Below are positions 32,376 to 41,316 of a stretch of 64,000 bases of DNA, one piece after another. The notes under the pieces were generated by a model, which was not told the DNA's origin, made no database searches, and worked only from the letters and a program-made list of their open reading frames with translations. The DNA comes from an uncultured Odoribacter sp. GTDB taxonomy: Bacteria; Bacteroidota; Bacteroidia; Bacteroidales; Marinifilaceae. Positions within the stretch are counted from its first letter, which is position 1; every line of letters begins with the position of its first letter. The stretch covers positions 121,124 through 185,123 of the forward strand of contig CAJTSF010000003.1 of NCBI GenBank assembly GCA_910578985.1. The letters are read 5' to 3'. A program made the translations under genes and the position numbers.

Positions 32376-32714
32376 TTAAAGTGAGGGTTGGGCGGTCAGC
32401 CGGTAGAGGGCGAGAATCATGCGGCGGGTGTCCACGCCGCGGGGGCACACCAGGAGGCATTTGCCGCAAAGCATGCAGCGGTGGAGCTGCTCGCGGGCTT
32501 CTTTGTTTTCTCCCCGTTTCACCAGCATTTGCAGTTTCCTGATGTTGAAGTCCGTCATTGCGCCTGCCGTGCAGGTGGCGGTGCATCCCCCGCATCCGAT
32601 GCAGAGGCGGCTGCTGGGCACTTCGGCGCTTAACCCTTCCGCCGGACGGTGGTCGTTGCGGTCGTAGTCGATGACCCTGGCGCCTGATATGGAGAATCCC
32701 CAGATATTGTTCAT
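32376..32714 (-). CDS. HdrC-like 4Fe-4S dicluster protein
   Basis: A 112-residue soluble ferredoxin-like subunit with two [4Fe-4S] motifs, CIGCGGCTATC near residue 38 and CMLCGKCLLVCPRG near residue 80, the latter followed by a helix as in HdrC. It probably links the flavin subunit encoded upstream to the membrane subunit encoded 11 bp downstream. Its start overlaps the end of the HdrA-like gene by 4 bp, so the three genes are translationally coupled. It is the second HdrC-type gene of this operon. Confidence 0.85.
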   Translation of the reverse strand: MNNIWGFSISGARVIDYDRNDHRPAEGLSAEVPSSRLCIGCGGCTATCTAGAMTDFNIRKLQMLVKRGENKEAREQLHRCMLCGKCLLVCPRGVDTRRMILALYRLTAQPSL

Positions 32715-33745
32715 GGCTTGTGGTTTAAGGCTAAATAATTGCGGATTTCCATGGCTGCCGAACGGGCATCGTGGAGAGTTTCCGTGAGGTTCATGGGCAT
32801 GGTGCAGCAGCCGGCGACGAAGACGCCTTCCACAGCGGTGCGGTTGGCGGCATAGTGGGGGTCGCAGGTTTTGATGAAGAGGTTGGGTGCCAGTTCCAGC
32901 CCCAAGGTGCGGGCTATCGAGCGGCTGCTTTCGGAGGCTTCCATGCCGACCATCAGCACCATGAGGTCGAGCGTCATGCGGAGCGGTTTGCCGACCAGCG
33001 TGTCTTCACATTTGACGATGACCTGTTTCTCGCGGTTCTCGGAGGCTTCCGACAGCCGTCCGCGGACGAATTTGATGCGATATTTCTCCTGCGCTTCGCG
33101 GTACATCTCCTCGTAACCGGGACCAAACATGCGCATGTCCATGTAGAAGCAGAGGATTTCCGCGTCGGGGAGCATCTCCCGCAGTTCGATGGCCTGTTTC
33201 ACTGCGGTGATGCAGCATACTTTGGAGCAGTGGAAGTTGCAGGTCTTTTCATCCCGCGAGCCGACACATTGTATCAGTCCGATGCGTTTCGGTGCTACGC
33301 CTGCCGAAGTGGCAATCCGCCGGTTGGCGAAGAAATTTTCCAGTTCCACGGAGGTCACCACGTTTTCGTATATGCCGTAGCCGTATTCCTCTTTCCGCCG
33401 GGCGTCGAAGGTCTGGAAGCCGGTGGCGACCAGCAGAGCGTCGGATTCCAGCAGGGCGCCGTCATTCACTTCCACCCGGAAGCCCCCGTTTTCCGTGCGT
33501 TCCCACCGCACCGGCATGACACCCCGGTGCACCCGGATGGCTGGGTGGGAGAGGTGTTCCCGTAAGGTGCGGCGGAGTTCTTCCGCCTGCTTGCGGTCGG
33601 GGAACAGTTGGTGCCAGTTGTTCAGGTTGCCTCCCGTTTCGTTTTCTTTTTCCACCAGTTCCACGGTGATGCCTGCTTCGGCGAGGCGGTATGCCGCCTC
33701 GCATCCTGCGGCTCCCGCACCGATGATGATGACGCTTTTGTCCAT
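32711..33745 (-). CDS. HdrA-like FAD-containing subunit
   Basis: A 344-residue flavoprotein. The N-terminal dinucleotide fold IIGAGAAGCEAAYRLAEAG binds FAD, and the cysteine set in IQCVGSRDEKTCNFHC plus SKVCCITA is the hallmark of the HdrA/QmoA group. It is the short form: the ferredoxin and insertion domains of methanogen HdrA (about 650 residues) are absent, which brings it closer to QmoA of sulfate reducers. HdrA is the site of flavin-based electron bifurcation in methanogens; whether that occurs here cannot be told, since no MvhD or FlxABCD partner is encoded nearby. Confidence 0.88.
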   Translation of the reverse strand: MDKSVIIIGAGAAGCEAAYRLAEAGITVELVEKENETGGNLNNWHQLFPDRKQAEELRRTLREHLSHPAIRVHRGVMPVRWERTENGGFRVEVNDGALLESDALLVATGFQTFDARRKEEYGYGIYENVVTSVELENFFANRRIATSAGVAPKRIGLIQCVGSRDEKTCNFHCSKVCCITAVKQAIELREMLPDAEILCFYMDMRMFGPGYEEMYREAQEKYRIKFVRGRLSEASENREKQVIVKCEDTLVGKPLRMTLDLMVLMVGMEASESSRSIARTLGLELAPNLFIKTCDPHYAANRTAVEGVFVAGCCTMPMNLTETLHDARSAAMEIRNYLALNHKP

Positions 33746-33755
33746 GTCTTGTCGT

Positions 33756-34823
33756 TTATATTTTCAAATATGTCGGGCATGCCGGACGTCCGAGTTCTTT
33801 GCCGTCTTTTCCTTGGTATTTCTTTGCCGGGTCGTAGTCGATGCCCATCTTGTCGAGCAGCGGCTCGACGCTCACCTGGTGCATTTGCAGGCCGATATCC
33901 CACGGGTCGTAGCCCAATACGAGCGCCGCTGCCTCTTCGTAGGTCAGCACCGGAATCCCGTAGCCGTTTTTGCCGTAAGTCGTGCCCTCCAGCTCGCTGA
34001 TGGTGTATTGCCATTTGTCCAGGAACATGGCGCATCCCGGGCAGTTAGTGATGATGAAGTCCGGTTCGTAGGGTTGCATCGACTCGAATTTCTTTTTGGA
34101 ATTGGCAACGGAGAAGCCGCGGTTGGCGAGCACCAGATAATTGCGGAATCCGAATCCGCAGCAATGCCTCCGTTCCGGGTAGTCCACCGCTTCCCCGCCC
34201 CAGGCGGTGACCATCCCCGACAGGACGGCGGGAAACTCCGCTCCGCCGATGCCTTTGGAGGGGAACATTTTCGCATAGTGGCAGCCGATGTGATCGACCA
34301 CCTGCAACGGGCGCCCCGTGTGGATGTCCGTGAGGCTGTATCTCTTTCGGGCAGCGATTTCGTGGCGGAATTTGTAGATGACGTCCGACGTATGCGCCAG
34401 GTTTTTGGGCTTTTGGAACTCCCGCCGGGTGGCTTTCCACAGAAAGTCGCGCGTCTGCTCTTCCAGTTCCGGGTGCTGTTCCCAGGTGTGCAGGATTTCG
34501 GTGTATATGCCGAACGAGGTGATGCAGGAGGGGGTCATGTTTTCAAAACCCGCTTCCGTCATCAGGGCGAAATGGCGTGCCACCACGGTCATGATGGTTT
34601 CCACGGGCACCACGTCCGAATGGTAGCCGATACCCGTGCAGGTCGTGTGGCGCGGGTCGTCCAGCACCGTTTTGCCCAGCTTGTTGCCCAGAATGTCCAG
34701 GTATGCCCATTCGGAACCCGGAAAAAAAGTCTGCCGGATGCAACTGCGGGCGTAATAATACCGGTCGTCCGCTATCTCTTTTTGGTAATCTTTCCAAATC
34801 TGTTGTTTCCCTTCGAGCTTCAT
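33756..34823 (-). CDS. HdrB-like subunit (CCG-domain protein)
   Basis: A 355-residue soluble protein with two cysteine-rich CCG domains: a first set around SCIRQTFFPGSE and TTCTGIGYHSD, and a complete second set IGCHYAKMFP, CCGFGFRNY, CPGCAMFLD. In HdrB these cysteines bind the unusual [4Fe-4S] clusters that reduce a heterodisulfide; in non-methanogens the acceptor is unknown. It lies between HdrC- and HdrA-like genes with gaps of 6 and 10 bp. Confidence 0.88.
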   Translation of the reverse strand: MKLEGKQQIWKDYQKEIADDRYYYARSCIRQTFFPGSEWAYLDILGNKLGKTVLDDPRHTTCTGIGYHSDVVPVETIMTVVARHFALMTEAGFENMTPSCITSFGIYTEILHTWEQHPELEEQTRDFLWKATRREFQKPKNLAHTSDVIYKFRHEIAARKRYSLTDIHTGRPLQVVDHIGCHYAKMFPSKGIGGAEFPAVLSGMVTAWGGEAVDYPERRHCCGFGFRNYLVLANRGFSVANSKKKFESMQPYEPDFIITNCPGCAMFLDKWQYTISELEGTTYGKNGYGIPVLTYEEAAALVLGYDPWDIGLQMHQVSVEPLLDKMGIDYDPAKKYQGKDGKELGRPACPTYLKI

Positions 34824-34829
34824 GATGTG

Positions 34830-35522
34830 TTACGATTGGTGGGTGCCGTTGTTGTCTGTGTAGGTGTGGAGGAAATAGCCTTCGTCGTCTGTCCCCAGTT
34901 CTCCGGCTTTTTGCAGGGATGCCTCTTCTATCTTGTCCATGAACGCCTTGCCGCCGGTCACGTCGAAAATGCGCCTCAACTCTTCCAGTGATTCGTCATC
35001 CACCCGCCGCAGAGCCCCGGCACCCTCTTTCTTGTAGTTGGAATGTACCCGCTCGTACACGTCGTCGCGGTGTTCATATATCCATTCCCACACCGGTCCC
35101 TGCTCCGGGTGCATTTCCGGGCGAACGACGTCTGGCGTGACGCAATAGCCGTAATTCAGCATGTTTTCTCCGAGCACCCGTTTCAAGGCGAATTGTTGCC
35201 GTCCTTTTTCCGAGGCGGTGAAGTAGCCTTCTTCCTGAGACAGCCTGCGCAGCGCCATGATGACACCGCCCGGGGTGTTGCACCGGGGGCAACGCGTTTT
35301 GCAGGACATGCACTCTCCGCAGTACCAGATGGTTTCCGACTGCAACAGGTTTTCCAGCGCCTCTTCGTCCTGGCGCTGCACCGTTTCCACCACCACGCGC
35401 GGGTCGTAGTTATAGAACTCCGCCGACGGGCAGATAGCCGTACACACACCGCAGTTCATGCAGCTGTTCAGGCTTTCGATGTAATGAATGTCTTTTTTCA
35501 GTTTTTCCGTTAATCGACTCAT
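34830..35522 (-). CDS. HdrC-like iron-sulfur subunit, first gene of Hdr-like operon
   Basis: A 230-residue iron-sulfur protein. Two ferredoxin motifs, CMNCGVCTAICPSAEFYNYDP near residue 18 and CGECMSCKTRCPRCNTPGG near residue 65, match HdrC, and the C-terminal half is a helical extension of unknown role. It starts at the ATG at 35522 (MSRLTEKLKKD); the upstream continuation runs through a palindromic leader. It opens the operon HdrC, HdrB, HdrA, HdrC, HdrDE behind a consensus -7 box with an overlapping dyad. Confidence 0.87.
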   Translation of the reverse strand: MSRLTEKLKKDIHYIESLNSCMNCGVCTAICPSAEFYNYDPRVVVETVQRQDEEALENLLQSETIWYCGECMSCKTRCPRCNTPGGVIMALRRLSQEEGYFTASEKGRQQFALKRVLGENMLNYGYCVTPDVVRPEMHPEQGPVWEWIYEHRDDVYERVHSNYKKEGAGALRRVDDESLEELRRIFDVTGGKAFMDKIEEASLQKAGELGTDDEGYFLHTYTDNNGTHQS

Positions 35523-35536
35523 CTTGCAGTTGAATG

Positions 35537-35554
35537 CGCGCATGTCAATGCGCG
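35537..35554 (-). promoter_or_regulatory. Hairpin in 5' leader of Hdr-like operon
   Basis: CGCGCAT and ATGCGCG are a perfect 7-bp inverted repeat with a 4-nt loop, 14 bp before the start codon, so a stem could cover the ribosome-binding region. Confidence 0.4.
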
Positions 35555-35568
35555 TTATTTATCACCTG

Positions 35569-35594
35569 CAAAATTACTTCCTGAGACAGTCTCA
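35569..35594 (-). promoter_or_regulatory. Promoter and operator-like dyad of Hdr-like operon
   Basis: On the minus strand TAATTTTG (35569-35576) fully matches the -7 consensus. Six bases upstream is the dyad TGAGAC-A-GTCTCA (35582-35594), placed between the -33 and -7 positions where a repressor would act. Confidence 0.5.
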
Positions 35595-35643
35595 AAAAAT
35601 ATGGGAAATACCCATTGGATAGTGGTGTTTATACCCACTTGGG

Positions 35644-37323
35644 TCAATCTTTCTTCTGATACAGGAAGCGTTTGATTTTATGGGTAGGTGTCTTTTCGAA
35701 CGGTTCGTGCTGAACCATCACCAGTTGCAGTTTGGAGAAGTTGTTCACCCGGGCGTTCACATATTCGAACAATTCCTTTTTCTGCTCCTCCAGGTAATCG
35801 CTGATAGCAGCCTTGTAGTTGCCTGCCTGGTTTTTCAGCCGTTGGAACTGGCGTTCCAGTTCCTCCATGTTGAAGTGTACCATGGCAACCAGTTTCCCTT
35901 TGGATTCCACGACCAGCGATTCATTGACGAAGCGGAAGTTGTTGATGATGGACTCGATTTCTTCCGGGTAGATATTCTCTCCCGACGCGCCCAATATCAT
36001 GGTTTTGATGCGTCCGCGGATGGTCAGCCTGCCTTTCTTGTCCATGGAACCGAGGTCGCCCGTCTTGAACCATCCGTCTTCGCTGAAGGCTTCGGCGTTC
36101 AGTTCAGGCTTTTTGTAGTAGCCTTTCATCACATTCGGTCCCTTGATCCAGATTTCTCCCTGTCCGGTGGCGTCCGGCTCGTTGATTCTGATTTGCACCC
36201 CTTCCATGGCGGGTCCCACGCCTTGCAGGAAAGTGTCCTGCGGAGCGGAGCCGGCAGTCATGGGCGCGGTTTCCGTCAGTCCGTAGCCGATGGCATAGGG
36301 AAAACGGGCTTCCCGCAGGAAGCGTTCCACGGTTCCGTCCAGTTTGGAGCCTCCGATGCCGAAGAATATCAACTTGCCCCCGAAGGTTCGCATCAGTTTT
36401 TTCCCTGCCATCCGGTTCAACACTTTCCGAGTGGGGGCAAAACCGTACAGCGCACGCATCAGGGGTGTGCCTGTAAACTTGGGCAACACCTGCGTCTTGT
36501 ATATCTTTTCAATAATCAGCGGCACCGACAACATCACCGTCGGGCGTATCTTCTGCATGGCGGGCACCAGCAGTTTCGGCGTCGGCACCCGGTCCAAGTA
36601 GTACACCTGCGCACCGAACATCAGTGGCAGCAACAGCCCCAGCGTGTTCTCGAACGTGTGTGCCATGGGCAGGATGCTCAGGAAGCGGTCCTGTTCGCCG
36701 ACCGGCTGGATGGTGGCGCATTGCTGCGCATCCCATACCAGGTTGCGGTGCGTCAGTTCCACGCCTTTTGAAAATCCCGTCGTTCCCGAAGTATAGATGA
36801 TGGAGGCGGTGTCTTCTTCCTGCACCTCAATGGCGGGAAGCGCTCCCGTGGCGTGCAGGTCGATGTTGTTTGCCAGCCGTTCGATATCCTCCACGGGATA
36901 TCCTTCCGGGATTTCGGCAAAGGTGTTCATCAGCACTTTCCGCGACAGGAAGTCCGTGCGGATGTCCGCCACCAGTTTATAGAGCAGTTTTGATACGAAA
37001 ATCACTTTTGCTTCCGAATGTTCCAGGATATTCCGGATTTCGGTCGTGCTGAAACCCGGCAGCACCGGCACCGCGATGGCACCGATTTGCGCGATGGCAA
37101 ACTGGGTGATGCCCCAATTCGGCATATTGGCGCTCAATATGGCAACTTTGTCCCCTTGTCCGACTCCTGCAGCCAGTAGGTAATGAGAAATGGAAATGAC
37201 TTCGTTATATAGGTCTTGGTAAGTTCTTCCTTCGCTTTGAACAAAATTCAAAGACTGGTTGCATTTGAAACGGGAACAACTGTTTGCCAGTAATTCCGGT
37301 AATGTCAATTTTTTCAAGAGCAT
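35644..37323 (-). CDS. Long-chain acyl-CoA synthetase family (AMP-binding)
   Basis: A 559-residue adenylate-forming enzyme expected to activate fatty acids with ATP and CoA. The P-loop-like IIYTSGTTGFSKGVELTH, the YGLTETAPMT motif and the hinge segment GWFKTGDLGSMDKKGRLTIRGR are present, and a C-terminal lysine motif THKIKRFL closes the protein. The absence of a signal peptide places it in the cytosol or at the inner membrane. I set the start at 37323 (MLLKKLTLPELL). It precedes the Hdr-like operon but is separated from it by that operon's own promoter, so a functional link is uncertain. Confidence 0.92.
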   Translation of the reverse strand: MLLKKLTLPELLANSCSRFKCNQSLNFVQSEGRTYQDLYNEVISISHYLLAAGVGQGDKVAILSANMPNWGITQFAIAQIGAIAVPVLPGFSTTEIRNILEHSEAKVIFVSKLLYKLVADIRTDFLSRKVLMNTFAEIPEGYPVEDIERLANNIDLHATGALPAIEVQEEDTASIIYTSGTTGFSKGVELTHRNLVWDAQQCATIQPVGEQDRFLSILPMAHTFENTLGLLLPLMFGAQVYYLDRVPTPKLLVPAMQKIRPTVMLSVPLIIEKIYKTQVLPKFTGTPLMRALYGFAPTRKVLNRMAGKKLMRTFGGKLIFFGIGGSKLDGTVERFLREARFPYAIGYGLTETAPMTAGSAPQDTFLQGVGPAMEGVQIRINEPDATGQGEIWIKGPNVMKGYYKKPELNAEAFSEDGWFKTGDLGSMDKKGRLTIRGRIKTMILGASGENIYPEEIESIINNFRFVNESLVVESKGKLVAMVHFNMEELERQFQRLKNQAGNYKAAISDYLEEQKKELFEYVNARVNNFSKLQLVMVQHEPFEKTPTHKIKRFLYQKKD

Positions 37324-37348
37324 TCGTCGTATATTGCAATTCTTGATG

Positions 37349-37356
37349 CAAAGATA
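37349..37356 (-). promoter_or_regulatory. -7 box of acyl-CoA synthetase gene
   Basis: On the minus strand TATCTTTG is a full match to TAnnTTTG, 25 bp before the start. No clear -33 TTG is seen at the usual spacing; the upstream region overlaps the pepD terminator. Confidence 0.5.
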
Positions 37357-37370
37357 CGCACAAAAAACAG

Positions 37371-37397
37371 AAAAAGCGTCCCGAAAGACGCTTTTTT
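37371..37397 (-). terminator. Terminator of the DPP-IV/pepD operon
   Basis: AAAAAGCGTC and GACGCTTTTT form a 10-bp stem with a 6-nt loop and A/T flanks, about 20 bp after the pepD stop. Confidence 0.8.
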
Positions 37398-37417
37398 CTC
37401 GCATGGGTATGCGTTTT

Positions 37418-38878
37418 TTATTTCACCGGAACATTCTTTAAGGTTTCTTTCAGATATTCCCAGAATTTATCGACCGATGCGATATGGACTCTTTCGTCCG
37501 GAGAGTGCGGCGACTGGAGCGTCGGTCCGAAGGAAATCATGTCCCAGTTCGGGTATTTCGAGCCGAGGATACCGCATTCCAGTCCGGCGTGGATAGCCAT
37601 GATTTCGGGTGTTTTGCCGTACATCTTTTCATAGATTTCCTGCATCTCTTTCAGGATGGCGGAATCGGGGTTCGGTTTCCAGCCCGGATAGCCTCCCTCG
37701 AAAGTGATTTCATCCGCCTTCGCCAGTTCGAACACGGCTTGGATGGATTGTGCCAATGCCTCTTTAGCCGTTTCCACGGAGGAGCGCAGCAGGGCTTTCA
37801 CCTCGATGCGGCCGTTCACGGACTGCACGATGGCGAGATTGTCCGAGGTCTCCACGGTGCCCGGCATGGAGTCGATCATCCGCACGGGACCATTCGGGCA
37901 GGCGAGGATGGCGTTGGTCAGGCGGGACTGCGTGCAGGCGTCGATGACGAATGACGGCATCTCGCTTGCCTCGGCAGCTACCGTCAAGCCCGGCTCTTTG
38001 GCGCTCAGTTCGGCTTTGAATATGGCTTCCGCTTCTTTCACGGCAGCCTGCAGGCGGGCTTCATTGGCGGCGGGAATCACCACCGTGGCGAACGATTCGC
38101 GCGGGATGGCGTTACGCAGCGAACCGCCCTGGATGGCGGACACGCGCAGGGACAGCGCTTCGGCGTAGGTCTTCAGGAAACGGAACAGCAGTTTGTTGGA
38201 GTTGCCCCGTCCCAGATTGATATCCATGCCGGAGTGTCCGCCCTTCAGCCCTTTCACCGCCAGGCGGAAAGCCTTCGAGCCGGCGGGCACCGCTTCCTCT
38301 TTGTAATTGAACACGCCGCTGAAATCGATGCCTCCCGCGCATCCCACATACAGTTCCCCTTCCGTTTCGGAGTCGAGGTTCAGCAGGATGTCGCCTTTCA
38401 GCAATCCCGGTTTCAGTCCGTTGGCGCCGTCCATGCCGGTCTCTTCCGTTGCCGTAATCAGCACTTCCAGCGGTCCGTGGGGGATGTCCGTTGCCGTCAG
38501 CATCGCCATGCCGGCAGCCACGCCCATGCCGTTGTCGGCGCCCAGCGTGGTGCCGTTGGCGCGTACCCATTCGCCGTCCACGTAGGCCTCGATGGGGTCG
38601 TTCTCGAAATCATGCACCTTGTCCTCGTTCTTCTGCGGCACCATGTCCAGGTGTCCCTGCAGGATAACCCCTTTGCGGTTCTCCATGCCCGGAGTGGCTG
38701 CTTTGCGCATGATGATGTTGCCTGCCTCGTCCTGCACGGCTTCGATGCCGTTCTCTTTTGCCCAGTCCATCATGAACTTGCGTGCCTTTTCCTCGTGGTT
38801 GGAGGGGCGGGGCACCTGTGTCAGTTTGTAGAAGTTCTCCCAGATAGCCTTCGGCTGTAAATCTTTAATCGTACTCAT
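37418..38878 (-). CDS. pepD: Aminoacyl-histidine dipeptidase (M20C)
   Basis: A 486-residue cytosolic metallopeptidase that splits dipeptides such as Xaa-His. The M20 zinc ligands are visible in ILQGHLDMVP, the GTTLGADNGMGVAAGMA segment and TATEETGMDGA, the last carrying the catalytic glutamate pair. Length and motif order fit PepD/M20C. It follows the DPP-IV-type gene by 19 bp on the same strand, so a secreted peptidase that releases dipeptides and a cytosolic enzyme that hydrolyses them are probably made together. This fits an organism that uses peptides as carbon and nitrogen source. Confidence 0.95.
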   Translation of the reverse strand: MSTIKDLQPKAIWENFYKLTQVPRPSNHEEKARKFMMDWAKENGIEAVQDEAGNIIMRKAATPGMENRKGVILQGHLDMVPQKNEDKVHDFENDPIEAYVDGEWVRANGTTLGADNGMGVAAGMAMLTATDIPHGPLEVLITATEETGMDGANGLKPGLLKGDILLNLDSETEGELYVGCAGGIDFSGVFNYKEEAVPAGSKAFRLAVKGLKGGHSGMDINLGRGNSNKLLFRFLKTYAEALSLRVSAIQGGSLRNAIPRESFATVVIPAANEARLQAAVKEAEAIFKAELSAKEPGLTVAAEASEMPSFVIDACTQSRLTNAILACPNGPVRMIDSMPGTVETSDNLAIVQSVNGRIEVKALLRSSVETAKEALAQSIQAVFELAKADEITFEGGYPGWKPNPDSAILKEMQEIYEKMYGKTPEIMAIHAGLECGILGSKYPNWDMISFGPTLQSPHSPDERVHIASVDKFWEYLKETLKNVPVK

Positions 38879-38897
38879 GATTCAATTATTTAGGTTT

Positions 38898-41099
38898 TTA
38901 TGGATTCAGATGTTGTTTCAGGTAATTCACGAAGCGGGTGTACAACTGCAGGGTGGTGGCGCCTCCGTAGATGCTGTGGTTCCGGTTGGTGTAAATCGCC
39001 ATGTCGAACTGCTTGTTCGCCTGCACCAGCATTTCCGCCAGTTCGTAAGTGTTCTGCACGTGCACGTTGTCGTCCGCCGTGCCGTGGCACAGCAGCAGGT
39101 GGCCTTTCAGGTTCCGCACGTAAGCCATCGGCGAGTTGGCGTCATACCCCTCCTCGTTCTCCTCCGGGGTGCGCATGTACCGTTCCGTATATACCGAGTC
39201 GTAGTACCGCCAGTTGGTCACCGGCGCGATGGCGATGGCGGTGGAGAAGACATCCGCGCCTTTCATGATGCACAGCGAGGACATGAACCCTCCGAAGCTC
39301 CAGCCCCAGATGCCCACCCGCTTCGCGTCCACTTCCGGGAGGGCGGCGAGCCATTTGGCGGCGGCAATCATATCGTCGCTTTCGATTTTGCCCAACTGCC
39401 GGTAGGTGCATTTCCGGAACGCCTCCCCGCGGGCTGCCGTGCCGCGCGGATCCACGCATGCCACGATGAATCCCTCTTGCGCCAGGTACTCCAGCCAGCC
39501 CAGGCTCCAGTTGTTCTTCACCTGCTGCGAATTGGGACCGCTGTACTGCGTGATGACCAGCGGGTAAGCCTTGCCCGCTTCCATGTTCACCGGCTTCATC
39601 ACCCACGCGTTCAGCATCGTTTGCCCGTCCGCCGCGGGGATTCGGATGAACTCCCGTTGCGCCACGCCGTATGCTTCCGCTTTTTCCTTTACGGCTTTGT
39701 TGTCCGCCAGCACCCGCACCGCCTTGCTTTTGGCATTGTAGAGGGTGGTCACCGGCGGCAGTTCACGACTGGACACCACGTTCACGTAGTAGTTGTAGTT
39801 CTTGCTGAATGCCGCTTCATTCCATCCTTTCACCGGAGTCAGTTTCTTTTTCACGCCTTTCGTGTTGATGCTGTACACGTATTTCTCCAGCGGCGACTCC
39901 TCATAGGAGGAGTAGTAGAACACCTTCCGCACGGGGTCGTATCCGTAGAAATCGATGATGTCGAACTCTCCCTTGGTGACCGGCTGCAACTCGCGCCCGC
40001 TGATGTCATACAGGTAGAGGTGCATATACCCGCTCTTTTCGCTCGTGAGGACGAACTGCGTCCCGTTGTCCAGGAACACGAAATTGTCGAGGTTCTCCTC
40101 CGCGATATAATACGGGTTCTCTTCCCGGTAGAGGATGCTCGTCGTGCCTGTCTTCACGTTCGCCATCAGGATTTCCATCTTGTTCTGGTGGCGGTTCAGG
40201 CGGATGATGGCGAGCTTCTTCGGGTTCCTCGTCCAACGGATGCGGGGCAGGTAGATGTCCTCCTCGCTGCCCGTGTCCATCTTCAGCGTGGTGCGGTCCT
40301 CCACGTCATAGACGTGCACCGACACCCGTGAATTTTTCTCCCCCGCTTTCGGGTATTTATACGTGTAATTGCTCGGATACAGCGCGTTCTGCTCCAGGCG
40401 CGGCGCCTGTCCGGCGAACATGTTCATCCGGTATTCGCGCACCTCCGACTCATCGAACTTGATGTACGCCACCGCCGAACCGTCCGGCGCCCATTCGAAA
40501 GCGCGGTTGAAGGCGAACTCCTCCTCGTACACCCAGTCCGGCGCCCCGTTGATGATGCGGTTGAACTCCCCGTCGTCCGTAATCTGCCGCTCCGAGCCGA
40601 AGCGCAGGTCGTGGATGAACAGGTTGTTGTCCCGCACGAAAGCGATGCGCGTGCCGTCCGGCGAGAAAGTCGCCAACTGCTGGCTCCCGCCCTCGGAGAG
40701 CGGTTTCAGGCTTCCGTTCTTGAACCGGTAGATGTAATAGTCCGCCGTGAACGAGCGGCGGTAAATCGGCTGCACGTTCGTGCATATCAGCAGGCTCCCC
40801 TCGTCCGCGCTGAACGTATAGTCCCCGATGCGTTCGATGGGGCAGTCCTTCATCTTTTTCAGGTCCAGCAGGTCGCCCACCGGCAGCCCCGTTTTATAAC
40901 TGTTTTTCACAATCCGGGTGCCGCCGTCCTCCAAAGTGGTGTAATGCTCCCCGTCATTCATCGACCGCAACCCTGCCACGCGCTGGGTGTAGAACGTGCC
41001 TTTGACGAAAAAATCCTCCAGGCTCAACCGTTTTTCCTGGGCGTACAGGGAGTTTCCCATCCATGCCACGAGGAAAACGATTCCAATCCATTTCTTCAT
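38898..41099 (-). CDS. Dipeptidyl peptidase IV-type serine peptidase (S9)
   Basis: A 733-residue exported peptidase that removes Xaa-Pro or related dipeptides from N-termini. The signal peptide ends near GNSLYAQ. The beta-propeller occupies residues 30-480 and contains the double-glutamate motif (DWVYEEEF) that binds the substrate amino terminus in DPP-IV. The C-terminal hydrolase domain has the nucleophile GIWGWSFGGFM, the aspartate in HGTADDNVHVQN and the histidine in NRNHSIYGG. A close relative in Porphyromonas is a periplasmic DPP-IV. It heads an operon with pepD. Confidence 0.95.
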   Translation of the reverse strand: MKKWIGIVFLVAWMGNSLYAQEKRLSLEDFFVKGTFYTQRVAGLRSMNDGEHYTTLEDGGTRIVKNSYKTGLPVGDLLDLKKMKDCPIERIGDYTFSADEGSLLICTNVQPIYRRSFTADYYIYRFKNGSLKPLSEGGSQQLATFSPDGTRIAFVRDNNLFIHDLRFGSERQITDDGEFNRIINGAPDWVYEEEFAFNRAFEWAPDGSAVAYIKFDESEVREYRMNMFAGQAPRLEQNALYPSNYTYKYPKAGEKNSRVSVHVYDVEDRTTLKMDTGSEEDIYLPRIRWTRNPKKLAIIRLNRHQNKMEILMANVKTGTTSILYREENPYYIAEENLDNFVFLDNGTQFVLTSEKSGYMHLYLYDISGRELQPVTKGEFDIIDFYGYDPVRKVFYYSSYEESPLEKYVYSINTKGVKKKLTPVKGWNEAAFSKNYNYYVNVVSSRELPPVTTLYNAKSKAVRVLADNKAVKEKAEAYGVAQREFIRIPAADGQTMLNAWVMKPVNMEAGKAYPLVITQYSGPNSQQVKNNWSLGWLEYLAQEGFIVACVDPRGTAARGEAFRKCTYRQLGKIESDDMIAAAKWLAALPEVDAKRVGIWGWSFGGFMSSLCIMKGADVFSTAIAIAPVTNWRYYDSVYTERYMRTPEENEEGYDANSPMAYVRNLKGHLLLCHGTADDNVHVQNTYELAEMLVQANKQFDMAIYTNRNHSIYGGATTLQLYTRFVNYLKQHLNP

Positions 41100-41130
41100 T
41101 TCTTGTTGTTATTTTACGTTTAACCGTCCC

Positions 41131-41162
41131 CAAAGGTGGGGAGAATTTCCCGATTCTGCAAA
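41131..41162 (-). promoter_or_regulatory. Possible promoter of DPP-IV/pepD operon
   Basis: On the minus strand TTTG, 20 nt, CACCTTTG, the last box matching 7 of 8 positions. The -7 box is 31 bp before the start codon. Confidence 0.4.
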
Positions 41163-41261
41163 TTTTCTTCCCTTTCTCTTTTCCGTTTTTCCATCTCTCG
41201 CCCTTCCGTCCTCCCTTTTTTCCGTCCTCCCTTTTCCCGCAGTTTTCCGCCGGGCATAAAA

Positions 41262-41293
41262 AAAGAGCGGCACCCATCAGGCACCGCTCCTTT
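41262..41293 (-). terminator. Terminator of DUF4595-like lipoprotein gene
   Basis: GAGCGG and CCGCTC enclose a 13-nt loop with partial extra pairing; on the minus strand a run of seven T follows. It lies 24 bp after the lipoprotein stop codon. Confidence 0.6.
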
Positions 41294-41316
41294 GTTTTTT
41301 TCCGCCCGTGGCGGGA

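Noticed and set aside
30532..32379. Long Gly/Ala/Val-rich plus-strand frames over the Hdr-like membrane gene
   Set aside because: They are antisense to a gene with clear cysteine motifs and membrane helices.
38877..40331. A 484-codon plus-strand open frame
   Set aside because: It mirrors the DPP-IV-type gene, which has full catalytic motifs and a signal peptide; the mirror frame is rich in His, Val and Arg without family features.
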